From Archaeoglobaceae archaeon (GTDB lineage: Archaea; Halobacteriota; Archaeoglobi; Archaeoglobales; Archaeoglobaceae): a stretch of 50,459 nucleotides of DNA. The notes under the pieces were generated by a model that did no database searches, was not told the DNA's origin, and saw only the letters and a list, made by a program, of their open reading frames with translations. Positions 27,701-35,502 of this stretch are shown in pieces. The stretch is taken from positions 1 through 50,459 of the forward strand of contig JALSOQ010000007.1 of NCBI GenBank assembly GCA_026986375.1, in the 5' to 3' direction. Within the stretch, counting starts at the first letter, position 1; every line of letters starts with the position of its first letter. The translations under genes and the position numbers were made by a program.

Positions 27701-28198
27701 ATCAACCTTAAATATGCACTCATCATCGAATTTGGAGTAAACGAAACTCAAGAACCTTTCAAACCTTTCGTTTCCGATGATCTTCTTGGGGATGGCTACG
27801 AAATCACCCCGCTTCAATTCGCAAGCCTTCTTCCAACCCAAGTTCGTCAAAAATGGATGTTCTGGCGTAACCACAACTTCATGCCAGTTCTTGAGCTTGA
27901 CCCTTAGGAGCTTTCCTCTGTGCCTCAGCCTCCAGACGAATTTGGCCTTAAGCAGACCGCTTTTGGCATCTCCTCTCAAACCCTGAACGTTCAAATCCAA
28001 CGCTCTTATCTCGCATCCGTTCTCTTTATAAACTACGCATCTCGCAGAATCGAACAGATCCTTCAGCGCTATTTCGCCCAATTCTGGATGGACGATAGTC
28101 CCATCTGGCGCTAAACACTTACCGTGATCCACATGACCTAAAACTGCAACGATGGGGGTTCTCAGTGGTTTTTGCTCTTCTGACTTCTTTTTTGCCAT
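24749..28198 (-). CDS. infB: Translation initiation factor aIF5B/IF-2 interrupted by an intein
   Basis: This GTPase promotes ribosomal subunit joining and initiator tRNA placement. The full precursor is 1149 aa. Removing a 552-aa intein leaves about 597 aa, the normal archaeal size. The intein splits the G1 P-loop: GHVDHGK on the N-extein side and TTLLDRI on the C-extein side. After it come FIDTPGHRAFTNLR (G3), NKIDRIPGW (G4), domain II and the C-terminal IF2 domains. ATG 28198 is chosen with GGTGGT upstream; a GTG at 28207 would add three residues. It is the last gene of the rpl7ae-rps28e-rpl24e-ndk-infB cluster, an arrangement known from other euryarchaea. Confidence 0.95.
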   Translation of the reverse strand: MAKKKSEEQKPLRTPIVAVLGHVDHGKCLAPDGTIVHPELGEIALKDLFDSARCVVYKENGCEIRALDLNVQGLRGDAKSGLLKAKFVWRLRHRGKLLRVKLKNWHEVVVTPEHPFLTNLGWKKACELKRGDFVAIPKKIIGNERFERFLSFVYSKFDDECIFKVDEDALRNVKLPYREYRIKKNILRLEDIKELRLFSKIDKLAFCSKKQRCGKPRYYIKFPKNIEEWKAVFYLAGVMFGDGSLSKIANNDDEVFENVKRIEALGVEVVRIRGKSSYEIEFKKGKNALFRFIRILFDYPDRRKSHSIRVPQILFIAPKELVAEFLRGYFDSDATVNVRSCRIEVSSASHEFIKKLSLVLLRFGILSKIYEVRNGYKGERKRYSLLIISGKENLRKFAEFVGFSVRSKAESLKVALDRSKKSESYPLQHELKRLRILFGFTKNELNRFIPFYTKYETSQNPSYEIIKRFLEVLSKGCGNLKRKVAVLEGRVKDENYVKTFKSDGLLDENGNLTELGREALEIWKERRFYKRDLKYVENLIENLAFVEVESVDEVDYDGYVYDLTTPTHNFIANGIIVHNTTLLDRIRRTRVVAKEAGGITQHIGATEIPIDIIKKICKDYLKKFKVTIPGLLFIDTPGHRAFTNLRRRGGALADLAVLVVDVNEGFKPQTVEAISILKTFKTPFVVAANKIDRIPGWRSIEDAPFLKSWAQQDEYAKRNLENKIYELIGQLYEHGFNADRFDRIRDFTRTVAIVPISALTGEGIPELLMVLVGLAQKYLEDQLRLHVEGKAKGTILEVKEEKGLGVTCDAILYDGTLRVGDRIAIAGIDDVIVTRVKGILRPRPAHEMRVESKFKGVKEVTAAAGIKIVAPNLENVLAGSEFEAVESEEDIKRFRERVRKEYESIAIRTDEEGIVLKTDTLGSLEALINELKSAGIPIKKAEVGDVDKRDVVEASANKDEVNKVVLAFNVKLLPGVEEEAKKFDVKIFQDNVIYSLVENYVKWRDETKKLREKQRIEALIKPAKIKLLKEFIFRRSKPAIIGVRVLAGEIKKDVDLIKPDGTPAGTIRSMQKEGKNVSVAKEGEELAIAIDGVMIGRHLDGDEILYVDVPENHARIIERELMDMLSEKAREAFKEFLEIKRRQNPFWAR
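26462..28117 (-). other. Intein with LAGLIDADG homing endonuclease in infB
   Basis: The 552-residue insertion starts at Cys (codon 28117-28115; CLAPDGTIVHPELG) and ends in IIVHN (Asn codon 26464-26462) before a +1 Thr. These are the nucleophile, penultimate His and terminal Asn needed for splicing. Block B is VVVTPEHPFLT and the C-terminal block is YVYDLTTPTHNFIANG. Between them are two DOD endonuclease motifs, LAGVMFGDG and LRGYFDSDA, both with their acidic residue, so the endonuclease looks intact. The site is the GHVDHGK^T P-loop, the known archaeal IF2 intein position. Confidence 0.93.
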
Positions 28199-28243
28199 TG
28201 CTACCACCGAAAAAGTTGGATGTAGCGTTTGATTTAAAAAACT

Positions 28244-28693
28244 TTATTCGTACAGCCAGTCTTCGTCTATCCTCTTGTATTCTACTATCTCTTCGGGTTT
28301 GAAGAACAGCGAAATCTCCCTCTCGGCGGATTCGAGCGAATCTGAAGCGTGAATGACGTTTCTGCCTATGTCCATTCCGAAATCTCCCCTAATCGTTCCG
28401 GGCAGAGCTTCCTGAGGATTCGTAGCCCCTACGAGAGTCCTTACGACTTTAACCGCATTCTTCCCTTCCACGACCATCGCAACAACGGGCCCGGAGGTTA
28501 TGTAATCCACAAGGCTCTGGAAGAACGGCTTTTCTCTGTGCTCCGCGTAATGCCTTTCCGCAAGATCCTTGCTTACGTTTAGCATCTTCATCGCAACTAT
28601 CTTCAGCCCCTTCCTTTCGAGCCTCGATATTATCTCCCCTATGAGCCCCCTCTGAACTCCGTCGGGCTTTATCATTACGAAAGTCCTTTCCAT
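28244..28693 (-). CDS. ndk: Nucleoside diphosphate kinase
   Basis: The enzyme transfers the gamma phosphate from ATP to any (d)NDP through a phosphohistidine. In the 149-aa product the catalytic His115 is in RNVIHASDS, and [18 protein letters not shown] opens the ferredoxin-like fold. Lys9, the GTIRGDFG nucleotide loop and a C-terminal region of normal length are present. It lies between rpl24e and infB, all on the minus strand with short gaps (12 and 45 bases), a gene order repeatedly seen in euryarchaea. Confidence 0.97.
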   Translation of the reverse strand: MERTFVMIKPDGVQRGLIGEIISRLERKGLKIVAMKMLNVSKDLAERHYAEHREKPFFQSLVDYITSGPVVAMVVEGKNAVKVVRTLVGATNPQEALPGTIRGDFGMDIGRNVIHASDSLESAEREISLFFKPEEIVEYKRIDEDWLYE

Positions 28694-28705
28694 GAGTTGG
28701 CCTCC

Positions 28706-28894
28706 TTACCTCGCTCCTCCTTTAACGTAGAACTTCGTCCACTTAAGCTTCCTCGGATTCCTCTTCAGTTCGAGCATGTTCTTCTCGCACTTCCTCGAGC
28801 AGAAGTAGAGGATCTTTCCGTCCTTTCTCACGACCATCTTGCCTGTTCCCGGCTCTATCTCGTATCCGCAGAACGAGCAGAACCTCTTCTCCAT
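28706..28894 (-). CDS. rpl24e: Ribosomal protein L24e
   Basis: A 62-aa zinc-ribbon ribosomal protein of the large subunit. The four zinc ligands are two Cys-x2-Cys/Cys-x3-Cys pairs: FCSFCG at residues 5-10 and FCSRKCEK near residues 31-38. The basic C-terminal part ([14 protein letters not shown]) contacts rRNA. Its length and motifs match archaeal L24e. It follows rps28e with only one base between them, and ndk comes next. Confidence 0.96.
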   Translation of the reverse strand: MEKRFCSFCGYEIEPGTGKMVVRKDGKILYFCSRKCEKNMLELKRNPRKLKWTKFYVKGGAR

Positions 28895-28895
28895 A

Positions 28896-29105
28896 CTACC
28901 TCACCACCAGTTTCCTCGCCTCTCTCGCAGTCTCCTTAATCATGAGTATGTCCCCAACCCTTACCGGCCCCAAAACGTTTCTCGTGATAATCCTGCCCTT
29001 GTTCGGGCCGTCCAGAATCTTAACCTTAACCTGAGTAGCCTCACCGTGCATCCCCGTCCTTCCGATTATCTCGATTACCTGAGCGGGGGCGATGTCCTCC
29101 TCCAT
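28896..29105 (-). CDS. rps28e: Ribosomal protein S28e
   Basis: A 69-aa OB-fold protein of the small subunit. [19 protein letters not shown] is the archaeal/eukaryotic S28e core, followed by [14 protein letters not shown] and the [12 protein letters not shown]-terminus. A Shine-Dalgarno GGAGGTGAT lies just upstream. It is in the rpl7ae operon, 26 bases downstream of that gene. Confidence 0.96.
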   Translation of the reverse strand: MEEDIAPAQVIEIIGRTGMHGEATQVKVKILDGPNKGRIITRNVLGPVRVGDILMIKETAREARKLVVR

Positions 29106-29131
29106 ACGATCACCTCCAAATAAATTTTAAA

Positions 29132-29494
29132 TTACTTCCTCAAACCGCTCAACTTCTCCACTATCGCCTTGAGCTCCTTCTTGGCCTCCCCTTCATCTAT
29201 TATACACGCCGAAGCCGCCGCGACTTCAATTCCCGCCGCCTTACCGAGTTCCTCCTTGCTCTTAACGTAGATATACGGTATGTTCTTCTCCTCGCAGAGC
29301 AACGGCAGATGCGCAACTATCTCCGGCGGATCGACGTCCATGGCAATGTAAACGAGCTTCGCCAAACCCCTCTCAACCGCTTTCGTCGTTTCGTTCGTTC
29401 CTTTCTTTATTTTGCCCGTCTCCCTCGCCTTTTCGAGCAACGCCAGAGCCTCCTGCTGCAACTCCTCAGGAACCTCGAACCTCACATACACCAT
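29132..29494 (-). CDS. rpl7ae: Ribosomal protein L7Ae
   Basis: A 120-aa kink-turn binding protein that serves the ribosome, C/D and H/ACA guide RNPs and RNase P in archaea. [18 protein letters not shown] and [19 protein letters not shown] are the RNA-binding family blocks, and AAASACII is the conserved C-terminal loop. It is the first gene of the translation cluster, with a strong promoter (29554-29570) and GGAGGTGAT Shine-Dalgarno (29499-29507). It would bind the C/D box RNAs found at 17858-18008. Confidence 0.97.
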   Translation of the reverse strand: MVYVRFEVPEELQQEALALLEKARETGKIKKGTNETTKAVERGLAKLVYIAMDVDPPEIVAHLPLLCEEKNIPYIYVKSKEELGKAAGIEVAAASACIIDEGEAKKELKAIVEKLSGLRK

Positions 29495-29553
29495 TCACAT
29501 CACCTCCTTCCGTTCGTCATCATTCATCGGACTTTGGCAAAATGGGAGGTTGT

Positions 29554-29570
29554 GTATTTATACCTTTTCG
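29554..29570 (-). promoter_or_regulatory. rpl7ae promoter with near-palindromic TATA shared with methyltransferase gene
   Basis: Minus-strand CGAAAAGGTATAAATAC is a consensus BRE/TATA about 60 bases before the rpl7ae ATG. The plus strand of the same box reads GTATTTATACC and lies about 27 bases before the methyltransferase ATG at 29585, leaderless spacing. One TATA may therefore serve both directions. Confidence 0.5.
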
Positions 29571-29584
29571 ACCCACTATTAGGG

Positions 29585-30514
29585 ATGGTCGTAGTGGATC
29601 TCTTCGCAGGAGCCGGCGGATTCAGCAGGGGATTCGAGTTGGAGGGTTTCGAGGTAGCCGTCGCTGTGGAGAACTTCAAGCCGGTTGCCGAAACTTACAA
29701 GACGAACTTTCCCGAGACGGAGGTTATAGTTAGGGACGTGAAGCTCGTTTCCGGAGAGGAGATAGAGAGGATCTGCGGGGACGTGGACGTTTTGATAGGC
29801 TCTCCGCCGTGCGAACCCTTCACATCCGCGAACGCTAAAAGGTTTCCCAAGCCGGAGGACAGGCTTTACGTTGATAAAAGGGGTCAGCTTACGCTGCACT
29901 TCGTAAGGCTCGTCAAAGAGCTTAAGCCGAAGGTGTTCGTAATGGAGAACGTTCCCAAGATTCTTGAACTCAAAGACGCTCTAATTAGGGAGTTCAGAAA
30001 GGCGGGTTATGAGGTTCACTTCAACATTTTGAGGGCCGAAAATTACGGAAATCCGTCCAGAAGGGCGAGGGTCTTCGTTTCGAACGTTAAAATCGAACCG
30101 GAGCCGAAGGGGAAGAGAAGGAAGGTCATAGATGCGATAGGCGACCTGCCTGAGCCGGACGGAAGTATTCCGAACCACGAAGTCCTGCTCAAAATTCCGA
30201 AGGGTAAACTCGACAGGATCAGAAGGCTGAGGTGGGGTGAAAGCCTGATAAGGTTCGAGGGGGCGGGAAAAATTTGCACGAACGTTACGAGGTTGCATCC
30301 ATACAGGCTCGCCCCAACCGTAATGGGAAATTCGAGGTTCGTCCATCCATTCCAAGACAGATTCCTCACAGTTAGGGAGCACGCGAGACTCATGGGTTTC
30401 CCGGATTACCACGTGTTTTTGGGAGGAAAGAACGTCCAATACGATATGGTGGGGGAAGCGGTTCCCGTTCCCCTTTCGAGAGCGATAGCCAGGGAGATCA
30501 AGAAATGTATATAG
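29585..30514 (+). CDS. DNA (cytosine-5) methyltransferase
   Basis: A 309-aa m5C methyltransferase with the motifs in standard order. Motif I is DLFAGAGGFSRGF (from residue 5), motif IV is GSPPCEPF with the catalytic Cys76, and motif VI is ENV at 121-123. Motif VIII is NPSRRARVF, the target-recognition region is short (about 180-250), and motif X is MVGEAVPVPLSRAIA. No restriction endonuclease gene is adjacent, so it is orphan here; it may be part of epigenetic regulation or a decayed system. ATG 29585 is chosen; the frame is open upstream but lies in the L7Ae gene. Its 3' end overlaps leuS by 17 bases. Confidence 0.92.
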   Translation: MVVVDLFAGAGGFSRGFELEGFEVAVAVENFKPVAETYKTNFPETEVIVRDVKLVSGEEIERICGDVDVLIGSPPCEPFTSANAKRFPKPEDRLYVDKRGQLTLHFVRLVKELKPKVFVMENVPKILELKDALIREFRKAGYEVHFNILRAENYGNPSRRARVFVSNVKIEPEPKGKRRKVIDAIGDLPEPDGSIPNHEVLLKIPKGKLDRIRRLRWGESLIRFEGAGKICTNVTRLHPYRLAPTVMGNSRFVHPFQDRFLTVREHARLMGFPDYHVFLGGKNVQYDMVGEAVPVPLSRAIAREIKKCI

Positions 30515-33473
30515 CAGGTTTTCCGGGTAATGCCGTTTTCCTCTTCTCCTCCGGAACCTCGCTTTCGTCCAGCACTACCCTCACACCCAGCTCCCTCTCG
30601 AGGAAATCCAAATTTTCCTCTATAACCTTCCTTTCGTCGAGCTCGCAGAATGCCAAGAGATCCCGTTCCTTCATAATCCTCTTGACGAGCGAAGAAACCT
30701 CCTTCGCCTTAGTCCTAAACTTCTCATCCTTCATTATCTCCGCCATCGCCCTCTTCCCCAATTCCTTGACCTTCCTCGCAACCTCCACCTTCCAGTCTTC
30801 GGCGAACGCGACGTAAACGACCTTAGGACTTTCGACGAACTTCATCACCTCCTTGACATCCTCCATGAACCTCTTTATGTATTCCTCGACGAGCTCCGCT
30901 CTCTCATCCACCTTGCTCTCATCGAATTCAGGATAGCTCTCCAAGCTTACAAAGCTGTCGTGTTTGAGGTGCCAGAGTTCCTCGCAGATGTGGGGGATGA
31001 AAGGGGCGAGGAGTTTGAGCCAGTCGTCGAGTATCACCGCCAGATTGTCCCCTCCCCTCCTCAGATACCATCTAACATCGTTCATGACCTCGAAGAAAGC
31101 GGAATTCACAGCCCTCCTCGTCTGTAGCTTCTCCATAGCGTCCCTCGTTTCCCTTATCGCTTTCTGGAACCTGCTGATCAGCCACCTGTCGAGATGATCT
31201 ATTTCCTTAACCTCCTTGGTGTAGTGCTCCTTCACCAAGTTGTAGAACCTCCTGAGATGTCCGGCCAAAGCCTCAACGTCCTTCCTCCTCCAGTCCGCAT
31301 CGCTGTCGTATTCCGCAGCATGGAGAATGTATAGTCTCGTTACATCTGCCGAGTTCTCCGCTACGGCCCTCTTCATCGTTAAGAGAGGGCCTTTGCTCTT
31401 GCTCATCTTCTTTCCTTCCAAGCTGACGTATCCGTTCACCGCTATCGCCTTGGGCCAGTGCTCCTTCGGGAATATAGCAACGTGGTGGAAGAGGAAGAAC
31501 AGGAGGTGGTTCGCGACCAAATCCTTCCCGCTACTCCTCAGATCTACGGGATACCAGTATACGAAGTCTCTCCTTATTTCCTCAACCGTCTCAACCTCCA
31601 ACCCGGAAGATCGGGCGACCTTTTCCGCATTACCCTTTCCGAGCAGAACGTAGTCCAAGAATTCGGGAGTAACGTTTTCCGCCCTAAGCTTCCCTTCGTT
31701 TATGAACTTGGCTAAGATGTAGTAGGCCATGTATATCGTCGAATCCGAAAGGCTCTCTATCAACCACTCCTTGTCCCACGGAATCCTCGTTCCCAAGCCC
31801 TTCCTTCTTGCACATGCCTTGTCCTTAAGCCACTCTATCTTGTTCCTGAACTCCTCCTTGTAGTAGTCGGGGATTATCGTCATCTCTTCGAGCCAGCTAA
31901 GAACCTTGGCCTTCCAATTCTCGTCTGAATACTTCAGGAACCACTGATCCCTCACAACCTTAACGACGCACTTCGTTCCGCACCTGCATACGACGGGCTT
32001 TTCGCTGAACTCGTAAAAGACGTCTCCAACTCCCAAATCTATCAGATCCTTTTGAAGAACTTCCTTTATTTTAGAAACCGGCATTCCGGCGTATTTTCCA
32101 GTGTTCTCCAGAAGAACTCCTTTGTGGAACTCCTTCTTGTAAACGATCTTCGTCGCCTTCTCAAGAAGTTCGACGTCGCTCTGACTCTTTATTCCTAACT
32201 CCTTCGCAACTTCCACCGCGGGAACCTCGTATTTTTCCCCCTCTATCCTTATGAGAACTATCGGCTCTACTTCTATCAACTCCTTCGGAATTCCGTGCTC
32301 GCTCTTCTTTAAGTCCTCCAACGCTACGTAATCGTATGGGGCGTGGGCGGGAACGCTCATTACGACTCCGGTTGCGTTGTCCGTATCCACGAAATCCGCA
32401 GGCAGAATAGGAACGACTATCCTCCTCAGAATTTCAAAATCGTCCGATTTTTCCTCAAAAGCCTTTTCGAATAGCTCTATCAGCTTCTTAGCAAGATCAC
32501 CTTCGAGTATTTTCTTAACCACCCTCCTAATTCTCTCTTCTTCATCGAGCTCGGAGTATTCGGGAATTATTTTGTCTATCAGCATTCCCGCGAGAATCGG
32601 GTTTACGACCAACTTCCCGAAGAATTCTTCCGCGTCAACCTTTTCGACCACTTCCACCTCCTTCTCCTGAAACTTCAGCTTTTCCGCCGCCTCCTCGCTC
32701 AAGAACCAGAGTTCCCCGTTTACCCTTGCCAGAACGTATTTCGTGGGCTTTATCCAGATGTTCGTAACTCCGAAGATCGTTTCCGGCCTAAGAGTCGCAC
32801 ACGGGAATATTATTTTGCCGAACTTCTCATGCCATGAAACGAGCTTTACAACGGTAAAATCTACAATCGTCGCCTCCTCCCCCATCAGAAGGTCGTGATC
32901 TTCGACGGGATTCTCGTCGTTCGGGCAATATCTGACGGGGTGAGAACCCTTCACGACGAGCCCCATCTCCTTCAGCTTCCAGAACTGCCACTCTATGAAC
33001 CTCTGGTAAGGCTCGTCGGTCGTCGTGAACTTCCTCCTCCAGTCTATCGAGTATCCTATATCTTTCAGAGCCTTCTCAGCCTCCTTCGAGAAGTATTCGA
33101 CTATCCTTTCGGGTGTGGTGAGAGTCAGAAGGACTTCTTCGGGCACATCGTGGAACTTCGTGTAAACCTCTATAGTTCTCGGATCCCTCTTCGCTATGAG
33201 CTCCGCAAGACCTATTATCGGCGTTCCGGTAACGTGGAATCCCATTGGGAATAGGACGTTGAACCCGCACATCCTCTTGAACCTCGCGACCGCATCCCCT
33301 ATCGTGAAAGTCCTGCAGTGTCCGACGTGGAGGTTTCCGTTGAGATAGGGATAGGGAATAGTTATGAAAAACTTCGGCTTATCGTTCGGTTCCGCCTCGA
33401 ATATCTTCGCCTTTTCCCACTCTTCCTGCCACTTCTTCTCGATTATCCTGAGTTCCTGAACGAAATCTTGCAT
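30498..33473 (-). CDS. leuS: Leucyl-tRNA synthetase (archaeal type)
   Basis: A 991-aa class I synthetase. The ATP site HVGH is at residues 49-52 in YPYLNGNLHVGH, and KMSKS is near residue 688. The CP1 editing domain lies between them, with TLRPETIFG and DNATGVVMSVPAHAPYDY. The archaeal C-terminal domain ends in a short extension. About 55 extra charged residues (roughly 295-350, rich in Glu, Lys and Arg) sit inside the editing domain before VPILPADFVD. I do not recall this stretch in Pyrococcus LeuRS. A palindromic TATA-like GTTTTAAAAC lies 20-29 bases upstream, suggesting a leaderless mRNA. Confidence 0.95.
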   Translation of the reverse strand: MQDFVQELRIIEKKWQEEWEKAKIFEAEPNDKPKFFITIPYPYLNGNLHVGHCRTFTIGDAVARFKRMCGFNVLFPMGFHVTGTPIIGLAELIAKRDPRTIEVYTKFHDVPEEVLLTLTTPERIVEYFSKEAEKALKDIGYSIDWRRKFTTTDEPYQRFIEWQFWKLKEMGLVVKGSHPVRYCPNDENPVEDHDLLMGEEATIVDFTVVKLVSWHEKFGKIIFPCATLRPETIFGVTNIWIKPTKYVLARVNGELWFLSEEAAEKLKFQEKEVEVVEKVDAEEFFGKLVVNPILAGMLIDKIIPEYSELDEEERIRRVVKKILEGDLAKKLIELFEKAFEEKSDDFEILRRIVVPILPADFVDTDNATGVVMSVPAHAPYDYVALEDLKKSEHGIPKELIEVEPIVLIRIEGEKYEVPAVEVAKELGIKSQSDVELLEKATKIVYKKEFHKGVLLENTGKYAGMPVSKIKEVLQKDLIDLGVGDVFYEFSEKPVVCRCGTKCVVKVVRDQWFLKYSDENWKAKVLSWLEEMTIIPDYYKEEFRNKIEWLKDKACARRKGLGTRIPWDKEWLIESLSDSTIYMAYYILAKFINEGKLRAENVTPEFLDYVLLGKGNAEKVARSSGLEVETVEEIRRDFVYWYPVDLRSSGKDLVANHLLFFLFHHVAIFPKEHWPKAIAVNGYVSLEGKKMSKSKGPLLTMKRAVAENSADVTRLYILHAAEYDSDADWRRKDVEALAGHLRRFYNLVKEHYTKEVKEIDHLDRWLISRFQKAIRETRDAMEKLQTRRAVNSAFFEVMNDVRWYLRRGGDNLAVILDDWLKLLAPFIPHICEELWHLKHDSFVSLESYPEFDESKVDERAELVEEYIKRFMEDVKEVMKFVESPKVVYVAFAEDWKVEVARKVKELGKRAMAEIMKDEKFRTKAKEVSSLVKRIMKERDLLAFCELDERKVIEENLDFLERELGVRVVLDESEVPEEKRKTALPGKPAIYIS

Positions 33474-33492
33474 AATCTCCGCTTTAACCCGA

Positions 33493-33502
33493 GTTTTAAA
33501 AC
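33493..33502. promoter_or_regulatory. Palindromic TATA-like element between leuS and ubiD
   Basis: GTTTTAAAAC is a perfect 10-bp palindrome in the 65-base gap. Its distance to the leuS ATG (33473, minus) is right for a leaderless transcript. A second AT-rich box (GATTAAAAG, 33509-33517) is similarly placed for ubiD (33539, plus). Confidence 0.35.
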
Positions 33503-33538
33503 GTTAACGATTAAAAGCAACGCCTCCCAAATCGGGCC

Positions 33539-34993
33539 ATGCCATACGAGGATCTTAGGGAATTCATCGAAAGACTTGAGGAAGAAAACGAGTTGGCGAG
33601 GATAAGGCACGAAGTCAGTCCGATTTTGGAGATGACCGAGATAGCGGACAGAGCGGTTAAGGGGGGAGGGAAAGCACTTCTCTTCGAGAATCCTAAGGGT
33701 TACGACATTCCCGTTCTTATGAACGCTTTCGGAACGGAAAGGAGAATGAAGATGGCTCTGGAAGTCGAGAGATTCGAGGAGATAGGGGAGAGGCTCGTGG
33801 AGATTGCGAAAACTAAGGTGGAATCGATAATGGACGGACTAAGGGGTTTGGGGAAGGTGAAGGATTTAGTGAGCTTCGTTCCGAAGAAGGTGAGGAGTGG
33901 GGCATGTAAGGAGGTGGTGATGGACGAGCCGGATTTGAACAAGTTCCCAATTCTGAAATGCTGGCCGAAGGATGGGGGAAGGTTCATAACCCTACCGGTC
34001 GTCATAACGAAGGATCCGGAAACCGGGGAGCTCAACGCCGGGATGTACAGGATGCAGGTTTTCGATTCGAAAACTACGGGAATGCACTGGCAGATTCACA
34101 AGCACGGAGCTCTGCACGTGAGAAAACTCAAGGAGATGGGCAAGGACAGGCTGGAGGTTGCCGTTGCCATAGGAGTCGATCCCGCAGTTCTTTACGCCTC
34201 CACCGCCCCTCTTCCGGAAAACGTCAGTGAGTTCGCCTTCGCGGGTTTCATAAGGAGGGAGAGGGTCAAGATGGTCGAATGTGAAACGGTCGATCTGCTC
34301 GTTCCGGCGAACGCCGAAATAGTCTTGGAGGGATACGTTAAGGTTGACGAACTGAGAACGGAAGGCCCCTTCGGAGATCACACCGGCTACTACACTCCCC
34401 CCGAGCCCTACCCCGTCTTCCACATTACGTGCATAACCCACCGCGAGAATCCTATTTACCACGCCACGGTAGTGGGAAAACCTCCGATGGAGGATGCTTG
34501 GCTCGGAAAAGCTACTGAGAGGATATTCCTACCGCTCATAAGGATGATACATCCCGAAATCGTGGACATGAACTTGCCCGTGGAAGGTTGTTTCCACAAT
34601 TTGGCGATAGTATCGATAAAGAAACGCTACCCCGGACACGCGAAGAAGGTGATGTTCTCCCTCTGGGGCACGGGAATGCTCTCGCTTACGAAGATCGTCA
34701 TAGTAGTGGACGACGACGTGAACGTTCACGACATGAGGGAGGTGATTTGGGCGGTAACTACGAGGTTCGATCCGGCTAGGGATGTCGTCATAATTCCCGA
34801 CTCACCCATAGACGCTTTGGATCACTCCACTTACAGGCCGAACTTAGGCGGGAAGCTTGGAATCGACGCGACGAAGAAGTGGAAGGAGGAGGGATACGAG
34901 AGGGAGTGGCCCGAAGTCGTTGAGATGAGCGAGGACGTTAAGGCGAAGGTCGATTCGATCTGGGAAGAATTGAGGCGCTCGATATTTCTATAA
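33539..34993 (+). CDS. ubiD: UbiD family decarboxylase
   Basis: A 484-aa prenyl-FMN-dependent (de)carboxylase. Family blocks are visible: GMHWQIHKHGALH in the prFMN/Mn site region, EGPFGDHTGYYTP (with the catalytic Glu-Arg-Glu area) and the C-terminal dimer segment ending in an IWEELRR helix. Possible roles in archaea include menaquinone precursor decarboxylation or aromatic acid metabolism. No UbiX prenyltransferase or other quinone gene is nearby, so the substrate cannot be named. It is divergent from leuS and followed after 23 bases by the maturation protease. Confidence 0.92.
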   Translation: MPYEDLREFIERLEEENELARIRHEVSPILEMTEIADRAVKGGGKALLFENPKGYDIPVLMNAFGTERRMKMALEVERFEEIGERLVEIAKTKVESIMDGLRGLGKVKDLVSFVPKKVRSGACKEVVMDEPDLNKFPILKCWPKDGGRFITLPVVITKDPETGELNAGMYRMQVFDSKTTGMHWQIHKHGALHVRKLKEMGKDRLEVAVAIGVDPAVLYASTAPLPENVSEFAFAGFIRRERVKMVECETVDLLVPANAEIVLEGYVKVDELRTEGPFGDHTGYYTPPEPYPVFHITCITHRENPIYHATVVGKPPMEDAWLGKATERIFLPLIRMIHPEIVDMNLPVEGCFHNLAIVSIKKRYPGHAKKVMFSLWGTGMLSLTKIVIVVDDDVNVHDMREVIWAVTTRFDPARDVVIIPDSPIDALDHSTYRPNLGGKLGIDATKKWKEEGYEREWPEVVEMSEDVKAKVDSIWEELRRSIFL

Positions 34994-35016
34994 ACAATCG
35001 TGCGATAATTGGTGAT

Positions 35017-35502
35017 GTGAAGGCGATAGTCGTCGGCATAGGCAACCCGATTTTAAGGGACGATTCCGTCGGGATTAGGGTCGTCGAAAGGCTTGAGGGT
35101 GTGGATACAGCCATTCTCACTACGACGAACTTCGAAGTTTTGGATGTTATAGCGGGATACGACTTGGCGATAATAGTGGATGCTATAAAAACCGGTGGCG
35201 AGCCGGGGAGGATATATGTGCTATCATTGGAAGACATCCTAATATCCAATACCTACACGAACTCCCACAACCTAACGCTCGCGACAACTCTGAAGCTCGG
35301 ATACGAGATATTTCCAGAGAGAATGCCTAAAGATATAAGGATAGTGGCCATAGAGGTCGAGGACGCGGAGAGCTTTGGGGAGGAATGCACGCCAAAGGTG
35401 AGGGATGCCATACCAAAAGCAGTCGAAACTGTAAGGATGTTGCTGAACGATAGTTCTAAAAGCAAAGACTTCAAAATCGAACCATGCTCAACGAGGTCTT
35501 AA
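35017..35502 (+). CDS. Hydrogenase maturation protease family (M52)
   Basis: A 161-aa HycI/HyaD-type endopeptidase that trims the C-terminus of Ni-Fe hydrogenase large subunits after nickel insertion. VGIGNPILRDDSVGIRVVERL carries the first metal ligand Asp in the family motif, DLAIIVDAIKTGG the second, and SHNLTLATTL the conserved His. The start is GTG at 35017, directly after GGTGAT; the overlapping ATG at 35015 is followed at once by TGA. No hydrogenase structural gene is in the window. Its end overlaps pepQ by 19 bases. Confidence 0.88.
   Translation: MKAIVVGIGNPILRDDSVGIRVVERLEGVDTAILTTTNFEVLDVIAGYDLAIIVDAIKTGGEPGRIYVLSLEDILISNTYTNSHNLTLATTLKLGYEIFPERMPKDIRIVAIEVEDAESFGEECTPKVRDAIPKAVETVRMLLNDSSKSKDFKIEPCSTRS

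Noticed and set aside
29309-29584. Upstream extension of the cytosine methyltransferase
   Set aside because: It is antisense to rpl7ae. The true start MVVVDLFAGAGG begins the family motif at 29585.
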